A DNA stretch of 47,634 bases from Pseudomonadota bacterium. Its GTDB lineage: Bacteria > Pseudomonadota > Gammaproteobacteria > Steroidobacterales > SZUA-146. A program made the translations under genes and the position numbers. The notes under the pieces are model-generated. The model searched no databases and was not told where the DNA came from. It saw nothing but the letters and a program-made list of their open reading frames with translations. Location of the stretch: positions 1 to 47,634 of the forward strand of contig JBCCHD010000028.1 of NCBI GenBank assembly GCA_039028935.1, read 5' to 3'. Below, piece by piece: positions 21,943 to 31,197 of this stretch. Every line of letters begins with the position of its first letter. Within the stretch, counting starts at the first letter, position 1.

Positions 21943-24588
21943 ATGACGAATAAACCATTGATGATTGCCGGCATGGACGTCTTGTACACCAAGATCGCCG
22001 TTGATTTTCAAAACGTCACCGATGACAGCTGGGATGAAACCGTCACCGCCTGTCTGACCCGACTGTGCGAAACCTCGCGCGTCGACTCCGTGTTTTTGGC
22101 TTTGTATTCCGATCAGGCCGACAGTCTGTCAGAGCTCTATGTGGCCACGCGCGAAGGCGCCGCGATTCAACCTCAAACATTAAAAGGACAAACGCTGAGC
22201 GATGAGTCGATGCTCATCAACGGCCTGGGTCATCTGCGTCTGTCCGAAATCGTGAGCAGCACGCACCCGCCTGAACACCGCGAAGCGGATTGTCGCTGGT
22301 TAGCGGAGGCCGGTATCGAGTCGATCATCATGATCGGGCTGAGTGTTCAGCAGCAGCCGCGCGGCTTCTTGGCATTTGCCACCGAAAACACGTCGCACGG
22401 CTGGGATGCCAGTTTTCATCTGCTGTTGAAATTGATGGGTAGCAGCATTGCGTCGGGTATGGAGCGCATGTATGCCGAAGGCTTGTTGCGCAATGAGCAA
22501 GAGCGCACTGAGCTTGCGCTGTTTAGCGCGAACGACGGTATCTGGGACTTCGATGTCGCCACCAATAAGGTGTATTTCTCGCCACGGTGGAAGCGCATGC
22601 TGGGCTACGACGAAGATGAATTCGAAGAGTCGATGCCCGACTGGACGAGCCTCGTGCACCCGGACGATTTGGCGCGCGTGCAGTCTTCGCTTCGCGATCA
22701 CCTCGACGGACGTACCGAACTGTTTGAGAGCATTCACCGCATGCGTCACCGCAGCGGCGAGTGGCGTTGGTTGTTGAGTCGCGCCAAAGCCAAACCCGAT
22801 CATAACGGCCGTCTTAAGCGGCTGGTGGGCGTTGAACTCGACGTGACCGAACGCAAGCTGTACGAAGAAGCGTTGTTTCGCGAAAAGGAAAGTGCACAGA
22901 TTACCCTGCAGTCGATCGGGGACGGGGTTATCACCACCGACGCCGATTGCATAGTCGAATATTTGAATCCGGTGGCCGAAGAGCTGACAGGCTGGAAACT
23001 CGAAGATGCGTCCGGCCGACCCGTTGACGATATTTTCCGTGGTTTCCACGAAGAGACGTGCGAGCCACTAGAGAATCCACTGGCGGTATCGATTCGGCGC
23101 AAGCGCTCGATTAAATCGATTCGCCCCACGTTGTTGATTCGTCGCGACGGCAATGAGCTATACATCGAAAGCAATGCCGCGCCGATTCGCGATGGCCGCG
23201 GCAATTTCTCGGGTGGCGTGCTCGTGTTCCACGATGTGAGTGAATCGCGCGAGCTCAACCGACGCCTTAGTTATCACGCCAGTCACGATATTCTCACCGG
23301 TCTGGTGAATCGCCGGGAATTCGAAAGTCGGCTGGAGCGCGCATTGCGAAGCGCAAAAGCCGGCGAAACCGAATACGCTCTGTGTTATTTCGATCTCGAC
23401 CAGTTCAAGATGGTCAACGACTCGTGCGGCCACACGGCCGGTGACACGTTGCTCGGACAGCTGGGTTCGCTGCTGAAATCCAAAATACGCTGGCGCGATA
23501 CGTTGGCGCGTTTGGGCGGCGACGAGTTTGGCCTATTGCTCGAGAGCTGTTCGCTCGACGAGGCGCTACAAACGGCTGAAGAGTTGCGCGAGGCGATCGA
23601 AGAATTCAAATTCATGTGGGATGAGCGCACGTTCCGGTTAGGGGTGAGCATTGGCGTAGTGCCGATCACCAACGACAACGAGGACATCACGAGCATCCTT
23701 ACGGCGGCGGACAGCGCCTGTGCGTCGGCCAAGGAGGCCGGACGTAATCGCATTCACTGTTTCCAAGAAAACGACATCGAGCTCATGCGTCGTCGACGCG
23801 AAATGCAGTGGGCGGCGCGCATCAATAACGCGCTTGAAGAGGATCGATTCGAACTTTATCGTCAGCTCATCCGACCCTTGTCCTCCAGCGAAGAGGGGTT
23901 GCACTACGAAATCTTGTTGCGCATGCGCGATGAAAACGGTGCGGTGGTCACACCCGATGTGTTCATCTCGGCGGCGGAACGCTACAGCATTACACCGAAC
24001 ATCGATCGGTGGGTGATTGAGAACACCTTGCGTTGGCTAATTTCCGAAGCCGATGAGCGCGAGCGCCTGACCCTGTGCTCGATCAACTTGTCGGGCCAGT
24101 CGCTCGGTGACGACAAGTTCTTGCCGTTTGTGATTGATCAGTTTCGTACCAGCGGCATTGACGCCACCAAGATTTGTTTTGAAATTACCGAAACGGCCGC
24201 GATCGCCAGTTATTCGCAGGCCAGCCGGTTTATCAACTCGCTCAAAGAACTCGGCTGTCAGTTCGCGCTCGACGACTTTGGCACGGGTATGTCGTCATTC
24301 GGCTATCTCAAACACTTCCCAGTCGATTATCTGAAAATCGACGGCAGTTTTGTCAAAGAAATCTTGCGCGATCCCATCGATCGCGAGATGGTTCGCTCCA
24401 TCAATGAAATCGGCCATCTCACCGGCAAGAAAACCATTGCGGAATTTGCCGAGAATGACGAAATCATTAACGTGCTGCAGGAAATGAAGGTCGACTACGC
24501 ACAGGGCTACGGCGTGTCCGTGCCCAAGCGCGTGAAAGAGCCGATCTCCGAGCTCGATCCCGAAGATATCTTTGTCGAGCCGACCTAA
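21943..24588 (+). CDS. GAF-PAS-PAS-GGDEF-EAL cyclic-di-GMP signalling protein
   Basis: The 881-residue protein has no membrane segment. An N-terminal GAF-like domain (about 8-175) is followed by two PAS domains (about 190-305 and 318-440; NDGIWDFDVATNKVYFSPRW and SIGDGVITTDADCIVEYLNP). A GGDEF domain has an intact motif GGDEF at 525-529 and an RxxD inhibitory site (Arg516, Asp519). The EAL domain starts with EIL at 656 and keeps INLSGQSL, FEITET, DDFGTG (from 777), LKIDG and YAQGY. Both halves therefore keep their key residues, so diguanylate cyclase and phosphodiesterase activity are both possible, set by cytosolic sensing. The nearby pilus genes make motility or attachment a natural target, by inference. 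The ATG at 21943 has AGGAAAAG a little far upstream; ATGs at 21961 and 21973 are alternatives. Confidence 0.93.
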   Translation: MTNKPLMIAGMDVLYTKIAVDFQNVTDDSWDETVTACLTRLCETSRVDSVFLALYSDQADSLSELYVATREGAAIQPQTLKGQTLSDESMLINGLGHLRLSEIVSSTHPPEHREADCRWLAEAGIESIIMIGLSVQQQPRGFLAFATENTSHGWDASFHLLLKLMGSSIASGMERMYAEGLLRNEQERTELALFSANDGIWDFDVATNKVYFSPRWKRMLGYDEDEFEESMPDWTSLVHPDDLARVQSSLRDHLDGRTELFESIHRMRHRSGEWRWLLSRAKAKPDHNGRLKRLVGVELDVTERKLYEEALFREKESAQITLQSIGDGVITTDADCIVEYLNPVAEELTGWKLEDASGRPVDDIFRGFHEETCEPLENPLAVSIRRKRSIKSIRPTLLIRRDGNELYIESNAAPIRDGRGNFSGGVLVFHDVSESRELNRRLSYHASHDILTGLVNRREFESRLERALRSAKAGETEYALCYFDLDQFKMVNDSCGHTAGDTLLGQLGSLLKSKIRWRDTLARLGGDEFGLLLESCSLDEALQTAEELREAIEEFKFMWDERTFRLGVSIGVVPITNDNEDITSILTAADSACASAKEAGRNRIHCFQENDIELMRRRREMQWAARINNALEEDRFELYRQLIRPLSSSEEGLHYEILLRMRDENGAVVTPDVFISAAERYSITPNIDRWVIENTLRWLISEADERERLTLCSINLSGQSLGDDKFLPFVIDQFRTSGIDATKICFEITETAAIASYSQASRFINSLKELGCQFALDDFGTGMSSFGYLKHFPVDYLKIDGSFVKEILRDPIDREMVRSINEIGHLTGKKTIAEFAENDEIINVLQEMKVDYAQGYGVSVPKRVKEPISELDPEDIFVEPT

Positions 24589-24594
24589 GCGTTA

Positions 24595-27045
24595 TTAGCC
24601 CGCTTGCGCGACCGTGTGCGGTTCGCGGTGCGAGATCGCGCTGTCTTGTGGGAACTGATCCACACCGATCACCGCATTGATCAGTTCATGCGCTTCGCGC
24701 ACGCTCTGTTCTTCGATATCCGATATCACACCTTCGGCCACTGCCTCTTTGAGAATCTCATCGAAGTTATACGGTCGCACGCGCTTTTTGATCGCACCGT
24801 AAATGCGTCGTTCGATCGGTTCCGCCGCAATTACTTTGCCCAGCGCCACTTCGAGCAACCCTTGTGCATCATTCACGTCCTGGTTGAGGTACATGCCGGC
24901 GGTGAGACGATCGCGCGTTGCAGACGGGCTCAGCAAGAGCTTCGACACCCGATGCCCGATGCCGTCGGACGGGCGGCGATACGTACGGCCGAGTGGCAGA
25001 ACCAGACGACGCAGAATCTTACCCACGATCGGAATGGGGAAGTTGTACAGCACGCCTTCTAGCGCGTCCTGCATGTGATAGAGCGAATCGCGCATCGCCC
25101 AGTTGACGAGCGGCAGGTCGGCGGAAGGGCGTCCGTCTTCATCAAATTTTTTCAGCACCGCCGAGGCCATGTAAAGATGACTCAAGACATCCCCCAACCG
25201 GCCGGATAATTTTTCTTTGCGTTTCATCTTGCCGCCGAGAATGAGCATGGTGACGTCCGCGACAAATGCATAGGCCGAACTCATGCGGGAGAGCTGGCGG
25301 TAGTAGTGGCTGGTGGCGCCCGCTTTGGGTGTGCGCACAAACAACGAACCGGTGATGCCCATCACGAACGCGCGTACGGCGTTGCTGATGGTAAAGCCCA
25401 CGTGCCCAAAAAACGCTTTATCAAAGTCGATTAACCCGCGGTGCATGTCGTCGTCGGCAACCGCTTTCATCTCATCGAGAATGTGCGGATGGCAACGAAT
25501 AGCGCCCTGGCCAAAGATAATCATGGTGCGAGTCAGAATATTCGCGCCTTCGACGGTAATGGCGACGGGTACGGCGCGGTAGACCGACCCCAGGTAGTTA
25601 CTCGGGCCCATACAGATGCCCTTGCCGCCATGGACATCCATCGCGTCGTTGATCACCTGACGCATACCTTCGGTGTTGTGGTACTTCAAAATAGCCGATA
25701 GCACCGAGGGCTTTTCACCCAGATCAAGCGCAACCGCCGTGAAAATGCGCGCAGCGTCCATACGGTAGGTAATGCCGCCGATGCGGGCGAGTGCTTCTTC
25801 TACGCCCTCAAACTTGCCGATCGGTAATTTGAACTGACGACGAATACGCGAGTAGGCGCCAGTGAGTCGTGAGGCCGCCTTGCCGGCCGCGGTGCCCAAG
25901 GCGGGTAGCGAGATGGCACGGCCGACTGACAAGCAGTCGGTCAGCATGAGCCAGCCGTCGCCGATTCGCTCTTGTCCACCGATCACCCATTCCATGGGTA
26001 CAAACACGTCTTCGCCCATGTTGGGGCCGTTTTGGAAAGCGGCGCCGACTTTGTGGCGATCGCCGATGGTGACGCCGGCGGTGTCGGTGGGGATCAGTGC
26101 GCACGTAATGCCAAGATCGGCGTCACCGCCGAGCAGACCGTCGGGGTCTTCGGCTTTGAAGGCCAGACCCAGCACGGTGCAGATGGGGCCAAGCGTGATG
26201 TAACGTTTTTTCCAATTGGTGCGAAAACCGAGCACCGTCTTACCATTGTATTCCCCTTCGCAGACAACGCCGGTGTCGGGAATGCCGCCAGCATCGGAAC
26301 CCGCGTGGGGACCGGTGAGGCCAAACGCCGGAATTTCGATGCCTTTTGCTAGGCGAGGCAAATAATAGTGGCGCTGCGACTCGGTGCCGTAGTGCAAGAG
26401 CAGTTCACCTGGACCCAATGAGTTCGGCACCATAACGGTGACGGCAGCGGGGCCGCAGCGCGTGGAGATTTTCATCACCACTTCGGTTTGGGCGCGCGCT
26501 GAAAACTCGAGGCCGCCGTATTCTTTGGGAATGATCATGCCAAGGAAGCCCTGGTCTTTGATAAACGACCACACCTCAGGCGGCAGGTCGTTGGCTTCGC
26601 CGATTTCCCAGTCATCAAGCATGGCGCACAGTTGTTCCACGGGGCCGTCGAGAAAATCTTGTTCTTCTTTTGAGAGTGTGGCGGCGGGGTAGGCCAGCAT
26701 CTTGTTCCAGTCAGGGCGGCCACTAAACAGATCTTTTTCCCACCACACGGTGCCCGCGTCAATCGCCGTTTGTTCGGTTTCGGACATCGCTGGCAGCACA
26801 GAGCGGTACCACTTATAGATGCGTGTGCTGAACACCTGGCGCCGAATACCGGTGTGCGCGAAGGGGATAAAGAGCGCGGCAAGCACGATCCACGACAACA
26901 GCGAAAAGTCGCTACTGGTGAGCTGCTTGAGCAGTAACACGCCGGCGGCGCCCACCGCCCAGACCTTGATTGATTGGTTGGTGTAGGCAAGCGCGATAAA
27001 AACAAGAAGCGCGATGAGGCTGAAAGTCAGAAGCGACACAGGCAT
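24595..27045 (-). CDS. fadE: acyl-CoA dehydrogenase FadE
   Basis: The product of about 816 residues matches the length of E. coli FadE (814). It starts with membrane-associated hydrophobic helices (LLTFSLIALLVFIALAY, LLSWIVLAALFIPFAH). The acyl-CoA dehydrogenase core follows, with the FAD/substrate segment FGLTGPHAGSDAGG, MGEDVFVPMEWVIG and DVHGGKGICMGPSNYLG. A FadE-specific C-terminal domain ends the protein. It catalyses the first step of fatty-acid beta-oxidation at the inner membrane. Start choice is uncertain: the frame opens with GTG at 27087; the ATG at 27045 has GAGGA directly against it; a GTG at 27039 has the same GAGGA at an ideal six bases. It converges with the GGDEF-EAL gene with six bases between them, and nadC lies upstream. 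Confidence 0.94.
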   Translation of the reverse strand: MPVSLLTFSLIALLVFIALAYTNQSIKVWAVGAAGVLLLKQLTSSDFSLLSWIVLAALFIPFAHTGIRRQVFSTRIYKWYRSVLPAMSETEQTAIDAGTVWWEKDLFSGRPDWNKMLAYPAATLSKEEQDFLDGPVEQLCAMLDDWEIGEANDLPPEVWSFIKDQGFLGMIIPKEYGGLEFSARAQTEVVMKISTRCGPAAVTVMVPNSLGPGELLLHYGTESQRHYYLPRLAKGIEIPAFGLTGPHAGSDAGGIPDTGVVCEGEYNGKTVLGFRTNWKKRYITLGPICTVLGLAFKAEDPDGLLGGDADLGITCALIPTDTAGVTIGDRHKVGAAFQNGPNMGEDVFVPMEWVIGGQERIGDGWLMLTDCLSVGRAISLPALGTAAGKAASRLTGAYSRIRRQFKLPIGKFEGVEEALARIGGITYRMDAARIFTAVALDLGEKPSVLSAILKYHNTEGMRQVINDAMDVHGGKGICMGPSNYLGSVYRAVPVAITVEGANILTRTMIIFGQGAIRCHPHILDEMKAVADDDMHRGLIDFDKAFFGHVGFTISNAVRAFVMGITGSLFVRTPKAGATSHYYRQLSRMSSAYAFVADVTMLILGGKMKRKEKLSGRLGDVLSHLYMASAVLKKFDEDGRPSADLPLVNWAMRDSLYHMQDALEGVLYNFPIPIVGKILRRLVLPLGRTYRRPSDGIGHRVSKLLLSPSATRDRLTAGMYLNQDVNDAQGLLEVALGKVIAAEPIERRIYGAIKKRVRPYNFDEILKEAVAEGVISDIEEQSVREAHELINAVIGVDQFPQDSAISHREPHTVAQAG

Positions 27046-27236
27046 TCCTCGGGTCGGGAGCCGGCGACTTCGGCCGGACAGTGGCACACGTGCGAAGGCG
27101 GGGCTTCGCGCTCGGACGTTGCAATAGAGCGACGTTTAGGTCTCTGAGTCTACTACGAACGCTGCAAAGCAACAAACGCCTTTGGTGGGCAAAGGGTTAT
27201 GTCTAAAGGAGGGTAAGGCTTTGTATTTGATAACTT

Positions 27237-28085
27237 TTACTGCTCAAAACGCATCGATAGGTCGAGTGCCTGAACATGCTTGGTCAGCGCGCCGACGGAG
27301 ATAAAGTCCACCCCGGTCTTGGCGATCATTCGGAGCCGATCGATTTCGACGTTGCCGGACACTTCGAGTTTCGGCCGATCCAGACCCAGAAACTCGGCCT
27401 TGGCCACCGCCTTTTTCATTTGCTGTATCGAAAAGTTGTCGAGCATGATGACGTCCGGATGGGCGTTTAGGGCGACTTCGAACTGATCGAGGTTTTCCAC
27501 TTCGATTTCCAAAAGCAGGTCGGGCGACAACTCGCGCGCCTTACGGATCGCCTGCTCGATGCCGCCACACGCCATGATGTGGTTTTCTTTGATCAGTATC
27601 GCATCGTAGAGGCCGATCCGGTGGTTGCGGCCGCCCGCCGTGTGGACCGCGTATTTTTGCGCCATGCGCAGTCCGGGCAGGGTTTTGCGTGTGTCGAGCA
27701 CCTGGCAATCGGTGCCGCGCAGCTCATGCGCGTAACGCGCCGTGACGCTGGCGGTGCCCGACAGGGTCTGTAAAAAGTTGAGCGCGGTGCGCTCGCCGGT
27801 CAAAATCGGCCGCGCCGGTCCCTTAATTCGGCAGAGCAAACTGTCGGCCAAAATCGCACTGCCTTCTTCGGCGGACCAAGTCACGTCGATTTGCTCGTCC
27901 AGCTGGGCAAACACCTCATCAAACCACGGACGTCCGCAGACGACGCCCGGCTCACGTGAGATGACACGCGCATAGACCATAGCATCCTCCGGCACCAGAC
28001 TGGCGGTCGCATCGCCCGTGTGTACATCTTCTTCTAGGGCGCGAGCCACCGTGGGCGCAACCGTGTCCTGCCAATCGATACTCAT
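27237..28085 (-). CDS. nadC: nicotinate-nucleotide diphosphorylase (quinolinate phosphoribosyltransferase)
   Basis: NadC converts quinolinate and PRPP to nicotinate mononucleotide, carbon dioxide and pyrophosphate in NAD synthesis. The 282-residue length fits. Motifs include EDVHTGDAT, GERTALNFLQTLSGTAS, DTRKTLPGLR, AVHTAGGRNHRIGLYDAILI with KENH, EIEVENLDQ, DNFS and LEVSGNV. GAGGAAGG lies a few bases before the ATG at 28085. A minus-strand TATACT (28117-28112) could be the -10; no strong -35 is seen. The gene stands alone: fadE is 191 bases downstream on the same strand and the DUF1289 gene is divergent. Confidence 0.97.
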   Translation of the reverse strand: MSIDWQDTVAPTVARALEEDVHTGDATASLVPEDAMVYARVISREPGVVCGRPWFDEVFAQLDEQIDVTWSAEEGSAILADSLLCRIKGPARPILTGERTALNFLQTLSGTASVTARYAHELRGTDCQVLDTRKTLPGLRMAQKYAVHTAGGRNHRIGLYDAILIKENHIMACGGIEQAIRKARELSPDLLLEIEVENLDQFEVALNAHPDVIMLDNFSIQQMKKAVAKAEFLGLDRPKLEVSGNVEIDRLRMIAKTGVDFISVGALTKHVQALDLSMRFEQ

Positions 28086-28308
28086 GGCCTTCCTCGAGTC
28101 AAAGAGTGCGTAGTATACGGATTGTGGTTGGCGGGAAACAGGCCCGATCTTTGACGCTTTTTGCAGAACCCGCGTCGGGCTGTTGGCGACCCGACCACCG
28201 GTGCCTTGCTAGACTGTCACTTGGTCGCTCGAGCGGTCGCCCGGATTGCCATCGAACCATCGGCACCCGGCATTGTCCATCCCCCAGAACCATAAGGAAC
28301 GGTTTGTT

Positions 28309-28503
28309 TTGAAAAATCCCAGCTTAGAGTCGCCCTGCGTCGGGGTCTGTCAACTCGACGAAAACAATGTGTGTACGGGCTGCTTGCGCACGCTGTCTGA
28401 GATATCCTTGTGGTCCCGGTTGTCGTCACTTCAACGAAAAGCCGTGTTGCTCGAGATTCGCAAACGCGAAGCTGAGCTGAACAAGGTGGGCACCAGCAGC
28501 TAG
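28309..28503 (+). CDS. DUF1289-family small cysteine-rich protein
   Basis: The 64-residue product has the DUF1289 pattern SPCVGVCQLDENNVCTGC, then a Trp and basic helix (SLWSRLSSLQRKAVLLEI). Four cysteines spaced CxxxC and CxxC probably bind a metal; no function is established for the family. The start is taken as the TTG at 28309, with AAGGA ten bases upstream; the open frame reaches a TTG at 28246 without a ribosome site and with no family similarity. It is divergent from nadC and 66 bases before the BON lipoprotein gene, on the same strand. Confidence 0.8.
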   Translation: MKNPSLESPCVGVCQLDENNVCTGCLRTLSEISLWSRLSSLQRKAVLLEIRKREAELNKVGTSS

Positions 28504-28569
28504 CCATACGGGCTGCGTCGTCCGCCGGACATCCGCGTCGCGTAGGCGGCGCCTCTGGAGGACAAGATC

Positions 28570-28938
28570 ATGCGTTCACGAATTGCTCTGTTACTTCTTT
28601 TGTCGGCCGGCTTGGTGGGCCTAAGCGGGTGTGCCGCCCTACTGATCGGTGGGGCCGCTGCGGGCGGCTACGCCGTGGGCAAGGACGAACGGCCCGCCAA
28701 ACAAATTCTGGATGACGGCACGATCACCGCCTCCATCAAAACGCGCTTTGCCGCCGACAAGTATGTGAGCGCTCTGGCCATCGATATCGACACGTACGAC
28801 GGCGTTGTGACGCTCAATGGTACGGTCGGCTCCTACGTGGAACAGCAGCGTGCCGAAGACATTGCCCGCGACATCGTCGGGGTGAAATCGGTGGTCAACA
28901 AACTTGTGTTACGCCGTGCTCCGGACGACGACGGGTAA
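28570..28938 (+). CDS. BON-domain outer-membrane lipoprotein
   Basis: The 122-residue product has a lipoprotein signal ending LSGC, then a Gly/Ala-rich stretch and one BON domain (ITASIKTRFAADKYVSA, then VVTLNGTVGS and VVNKLVL). BON domains bind membranes; proteins such as OsmY and DolP (YraP), which have two, help with envelope integrity, so a periplasmic-face envelope role is likely. This one has a single BON. A strong GGAGGA site lies upstream of the ATG at 28570. The gene is followed by grxD on the same strand. Confidence 0.9.
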   Translation: MRSRIALLLLLSAGLVGLSGCAALLIGGAAAGGYAVGKDERPAKQILDDGTITASIKTRFAADKYVSALAIDIDTYDGVVTLNGTVGSYVEQQRAEDIARDIVGVKSVVNKLVLRRAPDDDG

Positions 28939-29014
28939 TGGTGTTCGCGGTTGAATCGCCGCCGTTTCGTCCCCATCTTTTCTTCTCTGAACACGATCAC
29001 AGACAGGTATGACT

Positions 29015-29344
29015 ATGACCACCGAACTCAATGAGCGGATTGAAAAACAACTGAACAGCAATCCAATTTTGCTGTACATGAAAGGCACGCCAGACTTTCC
29101 CCAGTGCGGGTTTTCGGCGCAGGCAGTCGCCGCGCTCAAGCAGGTCGATGCGGATTTTTCTTACGTGAACATTTTTGAAGACCCCGATATTCGCGAAGGA
29201 CTTAAAGTGTATTCCAATTGGCCCACGTTCCCGCAGCTATACATTAACGGTGAACTGATGGGCGGCTGCGATATCGTGATCGAGATGTACAAGAGCGGCG
29301 AACTCAAAAGCGCGGTGGACGACGCGCTCGGTCGCGGCGAGTAG
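29015..29344 (+). CDS. grxD: monothiol glutaredoxin, Grx4 family
   Basis: The product of 109 residues carries the monothiol active site CGFS (in DFPQCGFSAQ) and the family signatures LYMKGTP, SNWPTFPQLYI and GELMGGCDI. Such glutaredoxins bind a [2Fe-2S] cluster with glutathione, often with BolA, and deliver or sense Fe-S clusters in the cytosol. CAGG lies one base before the ATG at 29009 but seven before the ATG at 29015, so 29015 is the better start. It is convergent with rnt; the 144 bases between show no clear terminator. Confidence 0.96.
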   Translation: MTTELNERIEKQLNSNPILLYMKGTPDFPQCGFSAQAVAALKQVDADFSYVNIFEDPDIREGLKVYSNWPTFPQLYINGELMGGCDIVIEMYKSGELKSAVDDALGRGE

Positions 29345-29488
29345 TCGTCATCTTCTAATAATCGTCGTCCTCTGTTTTTCTGAGACGGCATCGACTTGCG
29401 CTGAGCGGCGCTCACCTCACGGTTTGCTAGTGGGTGACGGGTGCTCGGACAACGTGTGTTGACTGTGCGGTGTGTGCAGACCTTGCCA

Positions 29489-30133
29489 TTAGTCGGGCGA
29501 CAGGTGTCGCCGCGAGGCGTATACCGGCTGAAAGCGATTGACAATGTCGCAAAATAGATCGGCAGTCTGCTCAGCATCATACGCCGCGCTGTGCGCTTCG
29601 GTGCTGTCCCACTCTTTGCCGCTCGCTTTCACCGCGCGTGCCAGCACCGTTTGACCGAACGCGACGCCGGCCAGCGTGGCGGTATCAAAACTGCTAAAGG
29701 GGTGGAACGGATTGCGTTTGATTTCCGTGCGCGCCACGGCGGCATTCAAAAAATTCAAATCAAATGCGGAATTATGGCCCACTAATATAGCGCGCGTGCA
29801 CAGGTTGTCGCGCAGTTGTTGCCGAACTTCGCGAAACACCCGCTGCAGCGCGTCTTTTTCATTAATCGCCGGTCGCAGCGGATGATGGGGGTCGATGCCG
29901 TTCACTTCCAGTGATGCGGGATTGAGGTTTGCGCCCTCGAACGGCTTGATGTGAAAACGAATCGTCTCACCGCGAGTAATTTGGTCATCGGCGTCTAAAT
30001 GAACAAACACGGCCGCAATTTCCAGGAGCGCATCGGTGTGATGGTCGAAGCCACCAGTCTCGACATCGATAACGACTGGCAAGAAGCCACGGAAGCGATC
30101 TTTGAGTGGTGGGTGGGCGAGATCTTCGTTCAT
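29489..30133 (-). CDS. rnt: ribonuclease T
   Basis: RNase T trims the 3' ends of tRNAs and other stable RNAs and the CCA end. The 214-residue product is a DEDDh exonuclease: Asp and Glu in [10 protein letters not shown], Asp in [11 protein letters not shown], His and Asp in [12 protein letters not shown]. The aromatic-rich central stretch [14 protein letters not shown] is typical of Rnt. Its ATG at 30133 overlaps the TGA of pyrC in the order ATGA, so translation is coupled to pyrC. This pairing of pyrC with rnt is found in several gammaproteobacteria. Confidence 0.96.
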   Translation of the reverse strand: MNEDLAHPPLKDRFRGFLPVVIDVETGGFDHHTDALLEIAAVFVHLDADDQITRGETIRFHIKPFEGANLNPASLEVNGIDPHHPLRPAINEKDALQRVFREVRQQLRDNLCTRAILVGHNSAFDLNFLNAAVARTEIKRNPFHPFSSFDTATLAGVAFGQTVLARAVKASGKEWDSTEAHSAAYDAEQTADLFCDIVNRFQPVYASRRHLSPD

Positions 30134-31176
30134 AGGTGCGCTGTTCGAAGGGTCCAGTTTATTGACCCGCCCGCTCGGAAAGGGATGAGCCGATCGTCGC
30201 CGATGGCGTAGTCATCGGGCACCTGCCATGCGGTGCGTTCGAGTGTAATGGTATCAGTATTAACCGCGAGTCCGTAAAACTGGGGACCGTGCAAACTGGC
30301 GAATCCCTCCAGTTTGTCCAGCGCATCCGCCTGCTCAAACACCTCAGCGTACAACTCGATGCCGGCGTGCGCAGAATAAATGCCCGCACAGCCACAAGAT
30401 GATTCTTTTGCCTGTTGTGAGTGGGGCGCGCTATCGGTGCCGAGAAAGAAACTCGGGTCGCCGCTGATCGCTGCCTCGACGAGTCGTTCGCGATGACTCT
30501 CGCGTTTCAGTATCGGTAGGCAATAGTGGTGCGGACGCAATCCCCCTTGAAACATCGCGGAGCGGTTGAGCAACAGGTGCTGAGGGGTCAGCGTGCCGCC
30601 CACGTTGGTGCCGCTATTGGCAACAAAGTCGGCGCCTTGTCGTGTGGTGATGTGCTCGAGGACGAGTTTGAGGGTCGGCAGGCGGCGGAGAAGTGGTTCG
30701 AGGATCGTATCGATGAATACCGTTTCACGATCAAACGTGTCGACATCGGGATCGGTGACTTCACCATGAATAAGAAGGGGCAGTTGGTATTCGGCCATCG
30801 CTTCAAGTGCCGCCATGCACGCACTGATATCGTGCACGCCGTGAGCCGAATTGGTGGTGGCGCCTGCGGGGTACCACTTGATGCCGATCACGCGCTCGTC
30901 GCGACTGGCGTCAATCACCGTTTGCCGATCGGTGGTGGGCGTCAGGTACAGCGCCATGAGTGGTGTGAATGGATGGGCGTCGGGTAGCGCCGCGCGAATG
31001 CGCGCGTGATAGTCGCCGGCCATCGCGACCGTGGTCACGGGCGGGACGAGGTTTGGCATGATCACCGCCCGGCCAAACCGTTCGGCTGTGTGCGGCACTA
31101 CGCTGCGCATGGCATCGCCGTCGCGCAGATGCAAATGCCAATCGTCGGGTCGAATAATGGTCAGTGTGTCAGACAC
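30130..31176 (-). CDS. pyrC: dihydroorotase
   Basis: PyrC interconverts carbamoyl aspartate and dihydroorotate in pyrimidine synthesis. The HxH zinc ligands are in [10 protein letters not shown], the carboxylated Lys in [13 protein letters not shown], and later metal residues in LLIHGEV, LEHITT and [14 protein letters not shown], all as in the class II (E. coli-like) enzymes of about 348 residues. The frame opens with TTG at 31188, but the GTG at 31176 stands six bases after GGAG and starts at [12 protein letters not shown], so 31176 is preferred. The aminopeptidase gene ends 21 bases upstream, so the three may form one operon. Confidence 0.96.
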   Translation of the reverse strand: MSDTLTIIRPDDWHLHLRDGDAMRSVVPHTAERFGRAVIMPNLVPPVTTVAMAGDYHARIRAALPDAHPFTPLMALYLTPTTDRQTVIDASRDERVIGIKWYPAGATTNSAHGVHDISACMAALEAMAEYQLPLLIHGEVTDPDVDTFDRETVFIDTILEPLLRRLPTLKLVLEHITTRQGADFVANSGTNVGGTLTPQHLLLNRSAMFQGGLRPHHYCLPILKRESHRERLVEAAISGDPSFFLGTDSAPHSQQAKESSCGCAGIYSAHAGIELYAEVFEQADALDKLEGFASLHGPQFYGLAVNTDTITLERTAWQVPDDYAIGDDRLIPFRAGGSINWTLRTAHL

Positions 31177-31197
31177 AAAGCACTCCAATCGTTCACG

